From Halomonas halophila (GTDB lineage Bacteria; Pseudomonadota; Gammaproteobacteria; Pseudomonadales; Halomonadaceae): a DNA stretch of 64,000 nucleotides. The stretch covers positions 2,914,001 through 2,978,000 of the forward strand of contig NZ_CP129121.1 of the NCBI RefSeq assembly GCF_030406665.1. The letters are read 5' to 3'. A model generated the notes under the pieces. It was not told the origin of the DNA, did no database searches, and worked only from the letters and a program-made list of their open reading frames with translations. Shown one piece after another: positions 27,068 to 35,643 of this stretch (position 1 is the first letter of the stretch; each line of letters starts with the position of its first letter). Position numbers and translations under genes: made by a program.

Positions 27068-28456
27068 TTAAAGAAGAGAACAAACATAGTTACAGAGTTC
27101 TTTTTCCATCTCAACAATATCTTCTCGGCTCAAATCAACAGCAAGCTGAAACAACTCAATATCCTTAACAACACCTAAACGGTGAAGCCCTCCTGCAAGG
27201 CTTTTCCTATCATCACTGACTGGGTGGACCAGAACTACTTTTTTTGCATCATATCTCACGCCATATGTAACAGCCTGATTAATACCCGCACGATCAACCA
27301 ATGGCAAAGCATTTTTATACTTAACTTCCAATATCAATCGCTCAGCCTTATCACCATCACCTTTTTGGACAACAACATCAGGGGTAGCAATGGACTTCTC
27401 TAAGCTCTTCATCAGTGTTACATTTCCGCCACCTCTTCCCTCCATATCAAAGAGACACGTCTTGGCTCCCCCACTTCCAAACTTTCCACCATCTAACACA
27501 CTAACCCCATTCTCTTTCAAAATCGAACTATTAGCCAAAACGCGGTAAAAATAGTTCTCAAAAATTTCACTCAAACTAAAAAGAAAAGACTGAGAAGAAA
27601 AATCACTACCTTCTCGCCCAACTGAAACACCACCTTTGAAAATCAAAAGCTTAGAAACTTTCAGCGCAGTTATATATGCTTGCCGGCCAAAACCAAGTTC
27701 TTCAGGATCCCTCACCTCATAATCGAACAGGAACTGAAGATCCTGATCAAAGCTTACACCTAAAAAAGAATTATATGAATTATTAATTCTTGATAAGTCG
27801 CGCTCCCATCCATTTGTAGCCAATCGCCTAACCTTCTCCGCAATCAACCACAATGCATATTTTATACAACGATTAACAGGATTGTCTGCACTTTTATCTA
27901 CCCACGAGCTTATAACCTCCCCCCTTCTTCCTCTAGCCCAAATAGTCTTCACTGTATTAGCAACATCAACCCGGCCTTTGGGGTAGGCCGATGTATTCCT
28001 AAACAGACAATCTTTTTTATACAAACCTTCTACTTTTATGACATCTAAAGCGCTTACCAGCAAGTCAATCAGGTATTTAAACAGATCAAAAGAGAGGGGA
28101 TCATCAGGAGCATATTCTGAAACCCATCCAGTCAAATGGTGCGGTAAACCATTTGCCACCCTAATCATTCTATCAATATTGAATATAGGGGCTTTTGGGT
28201 AAATCTTAACAGCAAAATCCTCATTCAGAGGAATCACGCCAACATAGTTCCCTGCTTGCAACTTTAACTGCTTTTTCTTAAGATAAACTCTCACTATATC
28301 TTTAACCAAAACCTCAGGATAAAGATTGAGCTTTCCCTCAGAAACAAACACTTCGCTAGGAAGCACAATCTCTTTTTGCTCAATAGCAGAAATAACTTCT
28401 CGCTGTTTCTTCTCCCCCCCTGACAACCCTATAGCTTCCTGTAAGCTGCTAATCAT
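27068..28456 (-). CDS. McrC-like nuclease subunit of a McrBC/LlaJI-type restriction system
   Basis: 462 aa. The N-half has McrC features (LYPEVLVKDIVRVYLKKK, AGNYVGVIPL, AVKIYPKAPI) and the C-half a PD-(D/E)xK nuclease core: TPDVVV, then LILEVKYK with Glu-x-Lys. McrC proteins stimulate the McrB GTPase and cut DNA. GGAGGG precedes the ATG at 28456. It is the last of four leftward genes with small gaps, all much more AT-rich than the flanking chromosome, which indicates horizontal transfer. Confidence 0.88.
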   Translation of the reverse strand: MISSLQEAIGLSGGEKKQREVISAIEQKEIVLPSEVFVSEGKLNLYPEVLVKDIVRVYLKKKQLKLQAGNYVGVIPLNEDFAVKIYPKAPIFNIDRMIRVANGLPHHLTGWVSEYAPDDPLSFDLFKYLIDLLVSALDVIKVEGLYKKDCLFRNTSAYPKGRVDVANTVKTIWARGRRGEVISSWVDKSADNPVNRCIKYALWLIAEKVRRLATNGWERDLSRINNSYNSFLGVSFDQDLQFLFDYEVRDPEELGFGRQAYITALKVSKLLIFKGGVSVGREGSDFSSQSFLFSLSEIFENYFYRVLANSSILKENGVSVLDGGKFGSGGAKTCLFDMEGRGGGNVTLMKSLEKSIATPDVVVQKGDGDKAERLILEVKYKNALPLVDRAGINQAVTYGVRYDAKKVVLVHPVSDDRKSLAGGLHRLGVVKDIELFQLAVDLSREDIVEMEKELCNYVCSLL

Positions 28457-28506
28457 TCGTACAGCCCTCCTTAGCTGTGAATTGCATTGACCAACTCTCT
28501 CACAAG

Positions 28507-29427
28507 TTACAGCCTGCTAGAAACAAGCTCCTCCCACTTCATCTCAATATCTCTAAATCCAGCTGGATCGACTCTGTACGCTTTCTCCAGATGAAATCTA
28601 AGCTGGTACTGCCAAAGTCGTTTAAGACTCTGCGTGTCACTCACATTAGAAAAGTAAGCATGACCAACATGGGCATATGGATTTTCTGTTTCATTAACAA
28701 AACGAAAAAATTCCAACACTCCCTCTATCACATGAGGATCAAAGCTCTTATCTTCCAAAAAAACCTTAAGCTGCTCCTCATCAGGCCTCATCTCAATTTT
28801 TGCGAATCTCCTTTCAAAGGCCATATCGACTTCATCTACACCACGATCAAGAGGATTCATTGTTGCAAGAATAAACAAATTCTCAGGGACATATGTCTCT
28901 CTACCAGAGGGCAGAAAAAAAACCTCGCCTCGTTTGGAATGTTCTACATACGTCAGCATTTCTCCAAACACCCTAACAGGGTCACACCGACTAAGTTCAT
29001 CAATAACTAAAAAAAAAGGCCCGGAGTGTTTTTTAGCTTCCTCACAAGCTATAAGGAAGTGCTTATCTTCAAATTCAAAACCTCCTTCATGTGTAACTTT
29101 TACCCCCTCAACAAAATCCTCGTATTGGTACGACGGATGAAATTGTACAAATCTAACTTTGCCACTATCATGACCAACGATTTGTTCGGCAATTTTCCTA
29201 GCATACCAAGACTTCCCTGTCGCAGGGGGGCCAAAAAAAATCACGCCAGAGTAACCATCACTCAGAAGCTCTTGGGCAACATTAAGGACAATATCGCCAT
29301 CCGGCAAAACGTCTATTAGGCTAGGATTATCATCCTGAGCCTCACTTTCTTCATCTACAAGAATACCTAAATCTTCTGCACTCAAACTACGAACAGGCTC
29401 AGATGAGATTCTAGAACTTGACACCAC
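28507..29427 (-). CDS. McrB-like AAA+ NTPase
   Basis: 306 aa AAA_5/McrB domain without the usual N-terminal DNA-binding domain. Walker A GPPATGKS (66-73), FHPSYQYEDFVEG (97-109), Walker B FFLVIDELSR (138-147), then TMNPLDRGVDEVDMAFERRF (189-208) with the arginine finger. The McrB GTP signature MNTADRS is MNPLDRG here, so nucleotide choice may differ. The start is one of two adjacent GTG codons after AAGGTGG; no suitable ATG exists. It likely forms a hexamer that translocates or couples to the McrC-like nuclease. Confidence 0.88.
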   Translation of the reverse strand: MVSSSRISSEPVRSLSAEDLGILVDEESEAQDDNPSLIDVLPDGDIVLNVAQELLSDGYSGVIFFGPPATGKSWYARKIAEQIVGHDSGKVRFVQFHPSYQYEDFVEGVKVTHEGGFEFEDKHFLIACEEAKKHSGPFFLVIDELSRCDPVRVFGEMLTYVEHSKRGEVFFLPSGRETYVPENLFILATMNPLDRGVDEVDMAFERRFAKIEMRPDEEQLKVFLEDKSFDPHVIEGVLEFFRFVNETENPYAHVGHAYFSNVSDTQSLKRLWQYQLRFHLEKAYRVDPAGFRDIEMKWEELVSSRL

Positions 29428-29436
29428 AAGGCCACC

Positions 29437-30036
29437 TTAAAAATAACAATTATTCAAACCATGAAACATCCGACGAAATAGAAAACCCACTAGCAAAGAG
29501 ATCCAAATACTCCCCCCATTTTCACTTCCTATAAATTCACTCAAAAAAGCATCTCTTAAAACCTCTTCGGGCTCCTTACCTTCCTCAGCATGTATCAAAT
29601 GGTCACGAAAAAGCACTGCCGAAAAAAGCTCAATAGGAATTTTGTTATTAAATGCAAGATGAGCGCAGGCTTGTGAATAATGCTGTTCCTTCAAAACATA
29701 CTTTGCTTGCCTTCCTTCCCCAACTATATCCACCACTTTCCTCAATGGCGAAACTGCCCGAACAGAGCTAGGAGAATAAGATCCGGCAACATTCTTATTC
29801 TGCCACTTCAGAGAATCTTGAGTAAATATCTTGATATATGGGTGCGGACCTCCTTTAACTTTACAAAAGCGATCATAGAAAGCTTTAAAATTAACGGATA
29901 CTCCCTTATCCGACTCCTCCCCCCTGGATGAATGAAGTATCGCAAAATATCCCATTAGGGCCTGATGCGTCCTCATCTCCCACAACAACCTCAGCGCTTC
30001 GCTAACAGCCGAATTATTTAACATTCGCTCCTGCAT
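29437..30036 (-). CDS. Unknown protein of the McrBC-like cluster, possible detached recognition subunit
   Basis: 199 aa, no family recognised. Mostly soluble and predicted mixed alpha/beta, with VNFKAFYDRFCKVKGGPHPYIKIF, SSVRAVSPLRKVVDIVG and a hydrophobic C-terminus (SIWISLLVGFLFRRMFHGL). ATG at 30036 is preceded by GGAG; an upstream GTG is less well placed. It ends 10 bp before the McrB-like gene and starts 20 bp after the methyltransferase, so it is surely part of the operon. Because the McrB-like partner lacks an N-terminal DNA-binding domain, this protein may supply it (inference). Confidence 0.75.
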   Translation of the reverse strand: MQERMLNNSAVSEALRLLWEMRTHQALMGYFAILHSSRGEESDKGVSVNFKAFYDRFCKVKGGPHPYIKIFTQDSLKWQNKNVAGSYSPSSVRAVSPLRKVVDIVGEGRQAKYVLKEQHYSQACAHLAFNNKIPIELFSAVLFRDHLIHAEEGKEPEEVLRDAFLSEFIGSENGGSIWISLLVGFLFRRMFHGLNNCYF

Positions 30037-30055
30037 TGAAGACACTCCAAATCAA

Positions 30056-31165
30056 CTAGGAAAAAACAGCATTAGTTATATCGAGATCCACACCAACTGC
30101 CCTTCTCCCCAAATTAGCAGCAACACGTAGTGTAGTACCCGTGCCCATAAATGGGTCCAATACCAAGCCAGGAGAGTATCCAGCGTTGCATTTACATTCT
30201 GTCCAGCCTAAAGTGATTCGCTTAGCGAATGTAAACTCTCTAAAATAACCACCTAGAACCTCTTTCGCTTCAGCCGCGAGCTTTTGTATATGCTTAGCAT
30301 TCCTACCTGTGCCACTTTGAATAGACTTGGCTTTACCGGCATCAGATATTCCTGTTGCCTGTATAGCTCGGATATGCTCGTCAGTAAGCCCATACTCATC
30401 CGCCAATTCCATTGCACGTTTCGCTTGTGGACGAGAAGGATCAAGCTCACGCGTTCTTCCAATCTCTCGCTTCCTTGGCACACCACAAGCGCTACAAACC
30501 TCCTTAGGACAAGCTAACAAAACTGCGCGCTCAACCACCTCATCAGGAAATGGAGCAAGATGCCTCCCAACATTTCTTTTTAATGAAACATTCCAGACAT
30601 CTCCAGGATTTGCCCCGTTACCAAAGGCTTCCGTATAGCCAAACATGTCATAATGATAATTATGGCTTTTTGTTAAATGCAGTATATGTTCATGCCGATT
30701 AGCCAAACGATTTCTGGCTGGTTCTGGCATCCCGCTTTCTTTCGCCCAGATGACACGATTTCGAAGAATCCATCCGTCATTTATGGCAGCCACCTCTAAG
30801 CGAGAAGGTATGGCAGCCAAACACTTTTTCCAATACGTATCACCAACATTTAAAAAAACCGACCCCGTCGGCTTTAATACTCTTCGCCACTCCCTCAGTG
30901 CTTTTATAATCTCTTGGACGTAATCATCAGGACTAGCTTCTTGGCCTATTTGACCATCAACCCCATAGTCTCTTTTCTTCCAATAGGGAGGAGAAGTAAC
31001 AATCAAATCTACACTTTCATCTTCCAGAAGAATATTTCTTGCATCTCCCTCGACAAATGACACCAAGGGTTCATTTTCCTTAACCTCATTTGGTTCATCA
31101 GAATCAGTAACCTCATTCTCTCTGAGGGGTAACTGAACACCATTGGCCATATGGTTATTTGTCAT
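30056..31165 (-). CDS. N4-cytosine-type DNA methyltransferase
   Basis: 369 aa, beta-class order: catalytic motif IV VDLIVTSPPYW near residues 53-62 and the SAM motif LDPFMGTGTTLRVAANLGRR near the C-terminus. TSPPYW with Ser is typical of N4-cytosine enzymes. Between them a CSACGVPRKREIG...ECKCNAG cysteine set suggests a zinc ribbon in the target-recognition region. GGAG precedes the ATG at 31165. As first gene of the cluster it probably protects the host from the McrB/McrC-like nuclease. N6-adenine activity is not excluded. Confidence 0.9.
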   Translation of the reverse strand: MTNNHMANGVQLPLRENEVTDSDEPNEVKENEPLVSFVEGDARNILLEDESVDLIVTSPPYWKKRDYGVDGQIGQEASPDDYVQEIIKALREWRRVLKPTGSVFLNVGDTYWKKCLAAIPSRLEVAAINDGWILRNRVIWAKESGMPEPARNRLANRHEHILHLTKSHNYHYDMFGYTEAFGNGANPGDVWNVSLKRNVGRHLAPFPDEVVERAVLLACPKEVCSACGVPRKREIGRTRELDPSRPQAKRAMELADEYGLTDEHIRAIQATGISDAGKAKSIQSGTGRNAKHIQKLAAEAKEVLGGYFREFTFAKRITLGWTECKCNAGYSPGLVLDPFMGTGTTLRVAANLGRRAVGVDLDITNAVFS

Positions 31166-31256
31166 CTACCACTCCAATATCAGCATCGAAAAATCCATCA
31201 TCCTATTTCCAAAGAGTAACCAATTATAATGAATTCGTCGAGGCTTAATTAATACC

Positions 31257-31286
31257 ACCAAGCCTGCCCTAGAGGGCAGGCTTGGT
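31257..31286 (-). terminator. Intrinsic terminator of guaA
   Basis: A perfect 13-bp stem (31257-31269 / 31274-31286) with loop TAGA, 30 bp past the guaA stop. For leftward transcription it is followed by an AT-rich tail. Confidence 0.7.
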
Positions 31287-31316
31287 AGAGAAGAAAATTG
31301 ATAGATACTCTTCCGA

Positions 31317-32894
31317 TCACTCCCACTCGATGGTGGCGGGCGGCTTGCTGCTCACGTCGTAGGTGACGCGGGAGACACCGGAAAGCTCGTTGATGATGCG
31401 GTTGGAGACCTTCTCCAGCAGCTCGTAGGGCAGGTGCGCCCAGCGGGCGGTCATGAAGTCGATGGTCTCCACGGCGCGCAGGGCGATGACCCACTCGTAG
31501 CGGCGGCCGTCGCCGACCACGCCCACCGACTTGACCGGCAGGAAGACGGCGAAGGCCTGGCTGGTCTTGTGGTACCAGCCGGCGTTGTGCAGCTCCTCGA
31601 TGAAGATGGCGTCGGCCTCGCGCAGGATGTCGGCGTATTCCTTCTTCACCTCGCCGAGGATGCGCACGCCCAGGCCCGGCCCCGGGAAGGGGTGGCGGTA
31701 GACCATGTCGTAGGGCAGGCCGAGCTCGACGCCGAGCTTGCGCACCTCGTCCTTGAACAGCTCGCGCAGCGGTTCGACCAGCTTGAGCTTCATGGTCTCG
31801 GGCAGGCCGCCGACGTTGTGGTGCGACTTGATGACGTGGGCCTTGCCGGTCTTGCTGGCGGCGGACTCGATCACGTCCGGGTAGATGGTGCCCTGGGCGA
31901 GGAAGTCCACGCCTTCGATCTTCGCGGCCTGCTCGTCGAACACATCGATGAAGGTGTTGCCGATGATCTTGCGCTTCTCTTCCGGGTCCGCCACGCCCTC
32001 GAGCTTGCCGAGGAACAGGTCTTCGGCGTCGGAGCGGATGACGCGCACGCCCATGTGCTGGGAGAAGGTCTCCATCACCTGGTTGCCTTCGTCCTTGCGC
32101 AGCAGGCCGTTGTCGACGAACACGCAGGTGAGCTGGTCGCCGATGGCCTTGTGCAGCAGCGCCGCGACCACGGAGGAGTCGACGCCGCCGGAGAGACCGA
32201 GCAGCACGTGGCGGTCGCCGACCTGCTCGCGCACGCGGGCGATCTGGTCCTCGATGATCTGGGCCGGGGTCCAGTTGCGCTCGCTCTGGCAGATATCCAG
32301 CACGAAGTGCTCGAGGATGCGCTGGCCCTGCAGGGTGTGGGTCACCTCGGGGTGGAACTGCACGCCGAAGAAGCGCTTCTCTTCCCAGGCCATGGCGGCG
32401 ATCGGGCAGCTCGGGGTGGAGGCGGTCACGCTGAATTCGGCCGGCACCTGGGCGACCTTGTCACCGTGGCTCATCCACACGTCGAGCAGGCTCTTGCCGG
32501 TCTCGGAGTCGATGTGGTCGGAGATGTCCTTGAACAGCGCGGTCTCCACGTCGAGGCGCACCTGGGCGTAGCCGAACTCGCGCTTGTGGGAGCCTTCCAC
32601 GGCGCCGCCGAGCTGCTCGGCCATGGTCTGCATGCCGTAGCAGATGCCGAGCACCGGCAGGCCCATCTCGAACACGCACTGCGGGGCGCGCGGCGAGTCC
32701 AGCTCGGTAACGGATTCCGGGCCGCCGGCGAGGATGATGCCGTTGGGGGCGTACTCGCGGATCTCTTCCTCGGTGATGTCGAAGGCGCGGATCTCGGAGT
32801 AGACCCCGATCTCGCGGACCCGGCGGGCGATCAGCTGGGTGTACTGGGAGCCGAAGTCGAGGATCAGGATCTTGTGGGCGTGAATGTCGGTCAT
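31317..32894 (-). CDS. guaA: GMP synthase (glutamine-hydrolysing)
   Basis: 525 aa, full length. Class I glutamine amidotransferase domain with the nucleophile in VLGICYGMQ and the HPEVTHT triad region; PP-loop ATP pyrophosphatase [19 protein letters not shown]-terminal dimerisation domain ending PPATIEWE. It converts XMP to GMP. ATG at 32894 has AGGA upstream. It follows guaB on the same strand with a 120-bp gap holding a hairpin. Confidence 0.97.
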   Translation of the reverse strand: MTDIHAHKILILDFGSQYTQLIARRVREIGVYSEIRAFDITEEEIREYAPNGIILAGGPESVTELDSPRAPQCVFEMGLPVLGICYGMQTMAEQLGGAVEGSHKREFGYAQVRLDVETALFKDISDHIDSETGKSLLDVWMSHGDKVAQVPAEFSVTASTPSCPIAAMAWEEKRFFGVQFHPEVTHTLQGQRILEHFVLDICQSERNWTPAQIIEDQIARVREQVGDRHVLLGLSGGVDSSVVAALLHKAIGDQLTCVFVDNGLLRKDEGNQVMETFSQHMGVRVIRSDAEDLFLGKLEGVADPEEKRKIIGNTFIDVFDEQAAKIEGVDFLAQGTIYPDVIESAASKTGKAHVIKSHHNVGGLPETMKLKLVEPLRELFKDEVRKLGVELGLPYDMVYRHPFPGPGLGVRILGEVKKEYADILREADAIFIEELHNAGWYHKTSQAFAVFLPVKSVGVVGDGRRYEWVIALRAVETIDFMTARWAHLPYELLEKVSNRIINELSGVSRVTYDVSSKPPATIEWE

Positions 32895-32955
32895 CTGGCC
32901 ATTCCTATACGAGGCGGGCAAAACGGGGAGCGAATTTCGCGGGCCGGAAGCGAAA

Positions 32956-32988
32956 AGCTGGAAGCCGCCCGGCGGCGCGCTTCCAGCT
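32956..32988 (-). terminator. Hairpin between guaB and guaA
   Basis: A 10-bp perfect stem (32956-32965 / 32979-32988) with a GC-rich loop, followed on the minus strand by TTTTCG. It could attenuate guaA relative to guaB or simply be an intercistronic hairpin. Confidence 0.5.
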
Positions 32989-33014
32989 CATCGTTCTACG
33001 GCGTCAGGCTGGCA

Positions 33015-34484
33015 TCAGCCGGCACGATAGTTCGGGGCTTCCTTGGTGATCTGCACGTCGTGGACGTGGGACTCGTTGAAGCCGGCGCCGGTGATCTTCA
33101 CGAACTCCGGCTTGGTGCGCATCTCCTCGATGCTGGCGCAGCCGGTGTAGCCCATGGAGGCGCGCAGGCCGCCCATCATCTGGTGGACGATGGCGCCCAT
33201 CACGCCCTTGTAGGGCACGCGGCCTTCGATGCCTTCCGGCACCAGCTTCTCGACGCCGGCTTCCTTGTCCTGGAAGTAGCGGTCGCTGGAGCCCTGGGTC
33301 TGGGACATGGCGCCCATGGAGCCCATGCCGCGGTAGGCCTTGTAGGTCCGGCCCTGGTAGAGCTCGACCTCGCCCGGAGCTTCCTCGGTGCCGGCCAGCA
33401 GGCCGCCGACCATCACCGCGCTGGCGCCGGCCGCGATGGCCTTGGCCAGGTCGCCGGAGAAGCGCACGCCGCCGTCGGCGATCAGCGGGATGTCGTAGGG
33501 CTTGAGCGCCGCGGCGACGTTGGAGACGGCGGTGATCTGCGGCACGCCGACGCCGGCGACGACGCGGGTGGTGCAGATGGAGCCGGGGCCGATGCCGACC
33601 TTGACGCCGTCGGCGCCGGCTTCGGCCAGCGCCTTGGCGGCCTCGGCGGTGGCGATATTGCCGCCGATCACCTGGATCTGCGGGAAGTGCTCCTTGACCC
33701 AGGCCACGCGCTCGATCACGCCACGGGAGTGGCCATGGGCGGTGTCGACGATGATGGCGTCGACGCCGGCGTCGGCCAGGGCGGCGATGCGATCAGGGGT
33801 CTCGGGGCCGGTGCCCACGGCGGCGCCGACCAGCAGGCGGCCGTCCTCGTCCTTGGCGGCGTGCGGGAAGGTGCGGGCCTTCTCGATGTCCTGGAAGGTG
33901 ACCAGGCCGCGCAGGCGGAACTCGTCGTCCACCACCAGCATCTTCTCGACGCGGTGCTCCTGCATCTTGCCCTTGATGACGTCGAGGCCGGTGCCCTCGG
34001 CCACGGTGACCAGCTTCTCGCGCGGGGTCATGATGTCGGCCACGCTGTCGCCGTGGTTCGGCTGGAAGCGCATGTCACGCTCGGTGACGATGCCCACCAG
34101 GGTCTCGCCTTCCACCACCGGGAAGCCGGAGAAGCCGTGCTCGCGGGCCATGGCCAGCAGGTCGGCCAGCTTGGCCTTGGCGCCGACGGTGACCGGGTCC
34201 TTCACGATCACGCTCTCGTGCTTCTTGACCTTGCGCACCTCGGCGGCCTGCTGGGCGATGGTCATGCTCTTGTGGATGATGCCGATGCCTCCTTCCTGCG
34301 CCATCGCGATGGCCAGGCGGGCCTCGGTCACGGTGTCCATGGCGGCGGAGAGGAGCGGGATGTTGAGGTATAGGTCGCGGGTCAGGCGTGTCCGGAGGCT
34401 GACGTCCTTGGGCAGGACCTCCGAATAGCCGGGAACGAGTAATACGTCATCGAACGTAAGAGCTTCTTGGGCCATACGTAGCAT
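33015..34484 (-). CDS. guaB: Inosine-5'-monophosphate dehydrogenase
   Basis: 489 aa. Oxidises IMP to XMP with NAD+. The catalytic Cys lies in [14 protein letters not shown], the IMP-binding region in [18 protein letters not shown] [18 protein letters not shown], and the flap in GYTGC-containing C-terminus. Two CBS domains occupy about residues 90-205. The start [16 protein letters not shown] at 34484 aligns with E. coli MLRIAKEALTF; no strong ribosome site precedes it. Confidence 0.97.
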   Translation of the reverse strand: MLRMAQEALTFDDVLLVPGYSEVLPKDVSLRTRLTRDLYLNIPLLSAAMDTVTEARLAIAMAQEGGIGIIHKSMTIAQQAAEVRKVKKHESVIVKDPVTVGAKAKLADLLAMAREHGFSGFPVVEGETLVGIVTERDMRFQPNHGDSVADIMTPREKLVTVAEGTGLDVIKGKMQEHRVEKMLVVDDEFRLRGLVTFQDIEKARTFPHAAKDEDGRLLVGAAVGTGPETPDRIAALADAGVDAIIVDTAHGHSRGVIERVAWVKEHFPQIQVIGGNIATAEAAKALAEAGADGVKVGIGPGSICTTRVVAGVGVPQITAVSNVAAALKPYDIPLIADGGVRFSGDLAKAIAAGASAVMVGGLLAGTEEAPGEVELYQGRTYKAYRGMGSMGAMSQTQGSSDRYFQDKEAGVEKLVPEGIEGRVPYKGVMGAIVHQMMGGLRASMGYTGCASIEEMRTKPEFVKITGAGFNESHVHDVQITKEAPNYRAG

Positions 34485-34590
34485 AGTCGGCAACACCCAG
34501 TGCGCTGGTGGGAAGGAGGGAGGTGAAGTTAATCAACCATTATAACGCCCGGGGCCGCCCTACAGCAATCCAGTCGACGTCGCAAACGCT

Positions 34591-35643
34591 TCAGTCATCG
34601 GGGGTGAACTCGCGCCGCCAGCGGGCCAGGAAGGCGTCGCGGCGCTGGGGATCGACGAAGGCCAGCAGCGAGGCGTTGAGCGGGATCGGATAGAGCCGCT
34701 CGCCGACCTGGTCACGCAGGCGCTGGGCGGTGTAGGGGCCGATCACGTCGGGCCGCACGCTGAACAGCGGCGTCTCGCCGGCCAGCACCCGCTGTCCGGC
34801 GTGGCTGAGCAGGAAGTCGACGAAGGTCTCGGCGGCGGCGGGATGCGGGGCGTCGCGATGCACGAAGGCCATGCGCATCAGCACCAGGGCGTAGTCCTGG
34901 GGCACCTGGACGATCACCTCGGGGTGGTCCTGAGCCCAGACCATGGCGTAGGAGCCGAGCAGGTTGTAGCCGAGCCAGTAGCGGCCGTCGCTCAGGCCCT
35001 CGAGCATGGCGCGGGTGCTGTTCTCGAGCTGCGCCTCGACGCCGCCCATGCCGGCCACCAGGTCCCAGAAGCGCGGCGTGTAGCGGGCATCCTGCTGGAA
35101 CAGCGTATAGCCGACGCCGCTGCCCAGCGGCGAGTAGCTGGTCACCCGCCCGGAAAGCGCCTCGCGCTCGGTGGTCAGCAGGGTGTGCAGGTCGGCGTGG
35201 GTCGTCGGCGGCAGCATGCGCCGCGAGAGGTCGAGCCGGTAGGCCATCACGATCGGCTCGAAGGTGAAGCCGAACACCTCGTTACGCCACTTGGCCCAGG
35301 CCGGCCAGTCGCGTACCTCGGCGGAGTCCAGCCGCCGCGCCCGGCCCTCGTTGACCCGCGCCATCTGCCACGGCATCGCCGAGCTGATCACCACGTCCGG
35401 CGGCGGGTCGGCCGACGCTACCAGATCGTCGACCTCCAGCGTCGAGCGGTCGCGGAAGTCCAGCGCGATCTCGGGATGGGCGTCGCGGAAGGCGTCGAGC
35501 AGCGGCGTGACCACTTCTCGGTCCAGGGCCGCCTCCACCACCAGCGGCGTGGCGGTCTGGGCCGAGGCCACGCCTCCCAAGCCCAGCGACAGCGCCAGCA
35601 GGCCACCCACGAACCACTTCACGGCACACCGTCCTGCCCTCAT
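34591..35643 (-). CDS. Periplasmic binding protein (iron/sugar ABC type) coupled to a two-component system
   Basis: 350 aa with signal peptide (WFVGGLLALSLGLGGVASA). Belongs to the bacterial extracellular solute-binding type II fold (LVVEAALDREVVTPLLDAFRDAHPEI, SYSPLGSGVGYTLFQQD, DYALVLMRMAFVHRDAPHP). No ABC permease or ATPase is nearby. Its ATG overlaps the stop of the sensor kinase gene (ATGA) and GGAGG lies inside that gene, so the two are translationally coupled. I infer it is a ligand-presenting partner of the kinase rather than a transport subunit. Confidence 0.85.
   Translation of the reverse strand: MRAGRCAVKWFVGGLLALSLGLGGVASAQTATPLVVEAALDREVVTPLLDAFRDAHPEIALDFRDRSTLEVDDLVASADPPPDVVISSAMPWQMARVNEGRARRLDSAEVRDWPAWAKWRNEVFGFTFEPIVMAYRLDLSRRMLPPTTHADLHTLLTTEREALSGRVTSYSPLGSGVGYTLFQQDARYTPRFWDLVAGMGGVEAQLENSTRAMLEGLSDGRYWLGYNLLGSYAMVWAQDHPEVIVQVPQDYALVLMRMAFVHRDAPHPAAAETFVDFLLSHAGQRVLAGETPLFSVRPDVIGPYTAQRLRDQVGERLYPIPLNASLLAFVDPQRRDAFLARWRREFTPDD

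Noticed and set aside
27182..29319. Short plus-strand frames opposite the restriction cluster
   Set aside because: They are antisense to conserved McrC/McrB motifs, lack ribosome sites and have no recognisable domains.
31434..34373. A 979-codon plus-strand frame opposite guaA and guaB
   Set aside because: Antisense shadow. The minus strand encodes two unmistakable full-length enzymes with correct motifs.
34591..35643. Calling the binding protein an iron transporter subunit (FbpA)
   Set aside because: No permease or ATPase genes are adjacent and iron-binding tyrosines cannot be identified with confidence; the operon context is regulatory.
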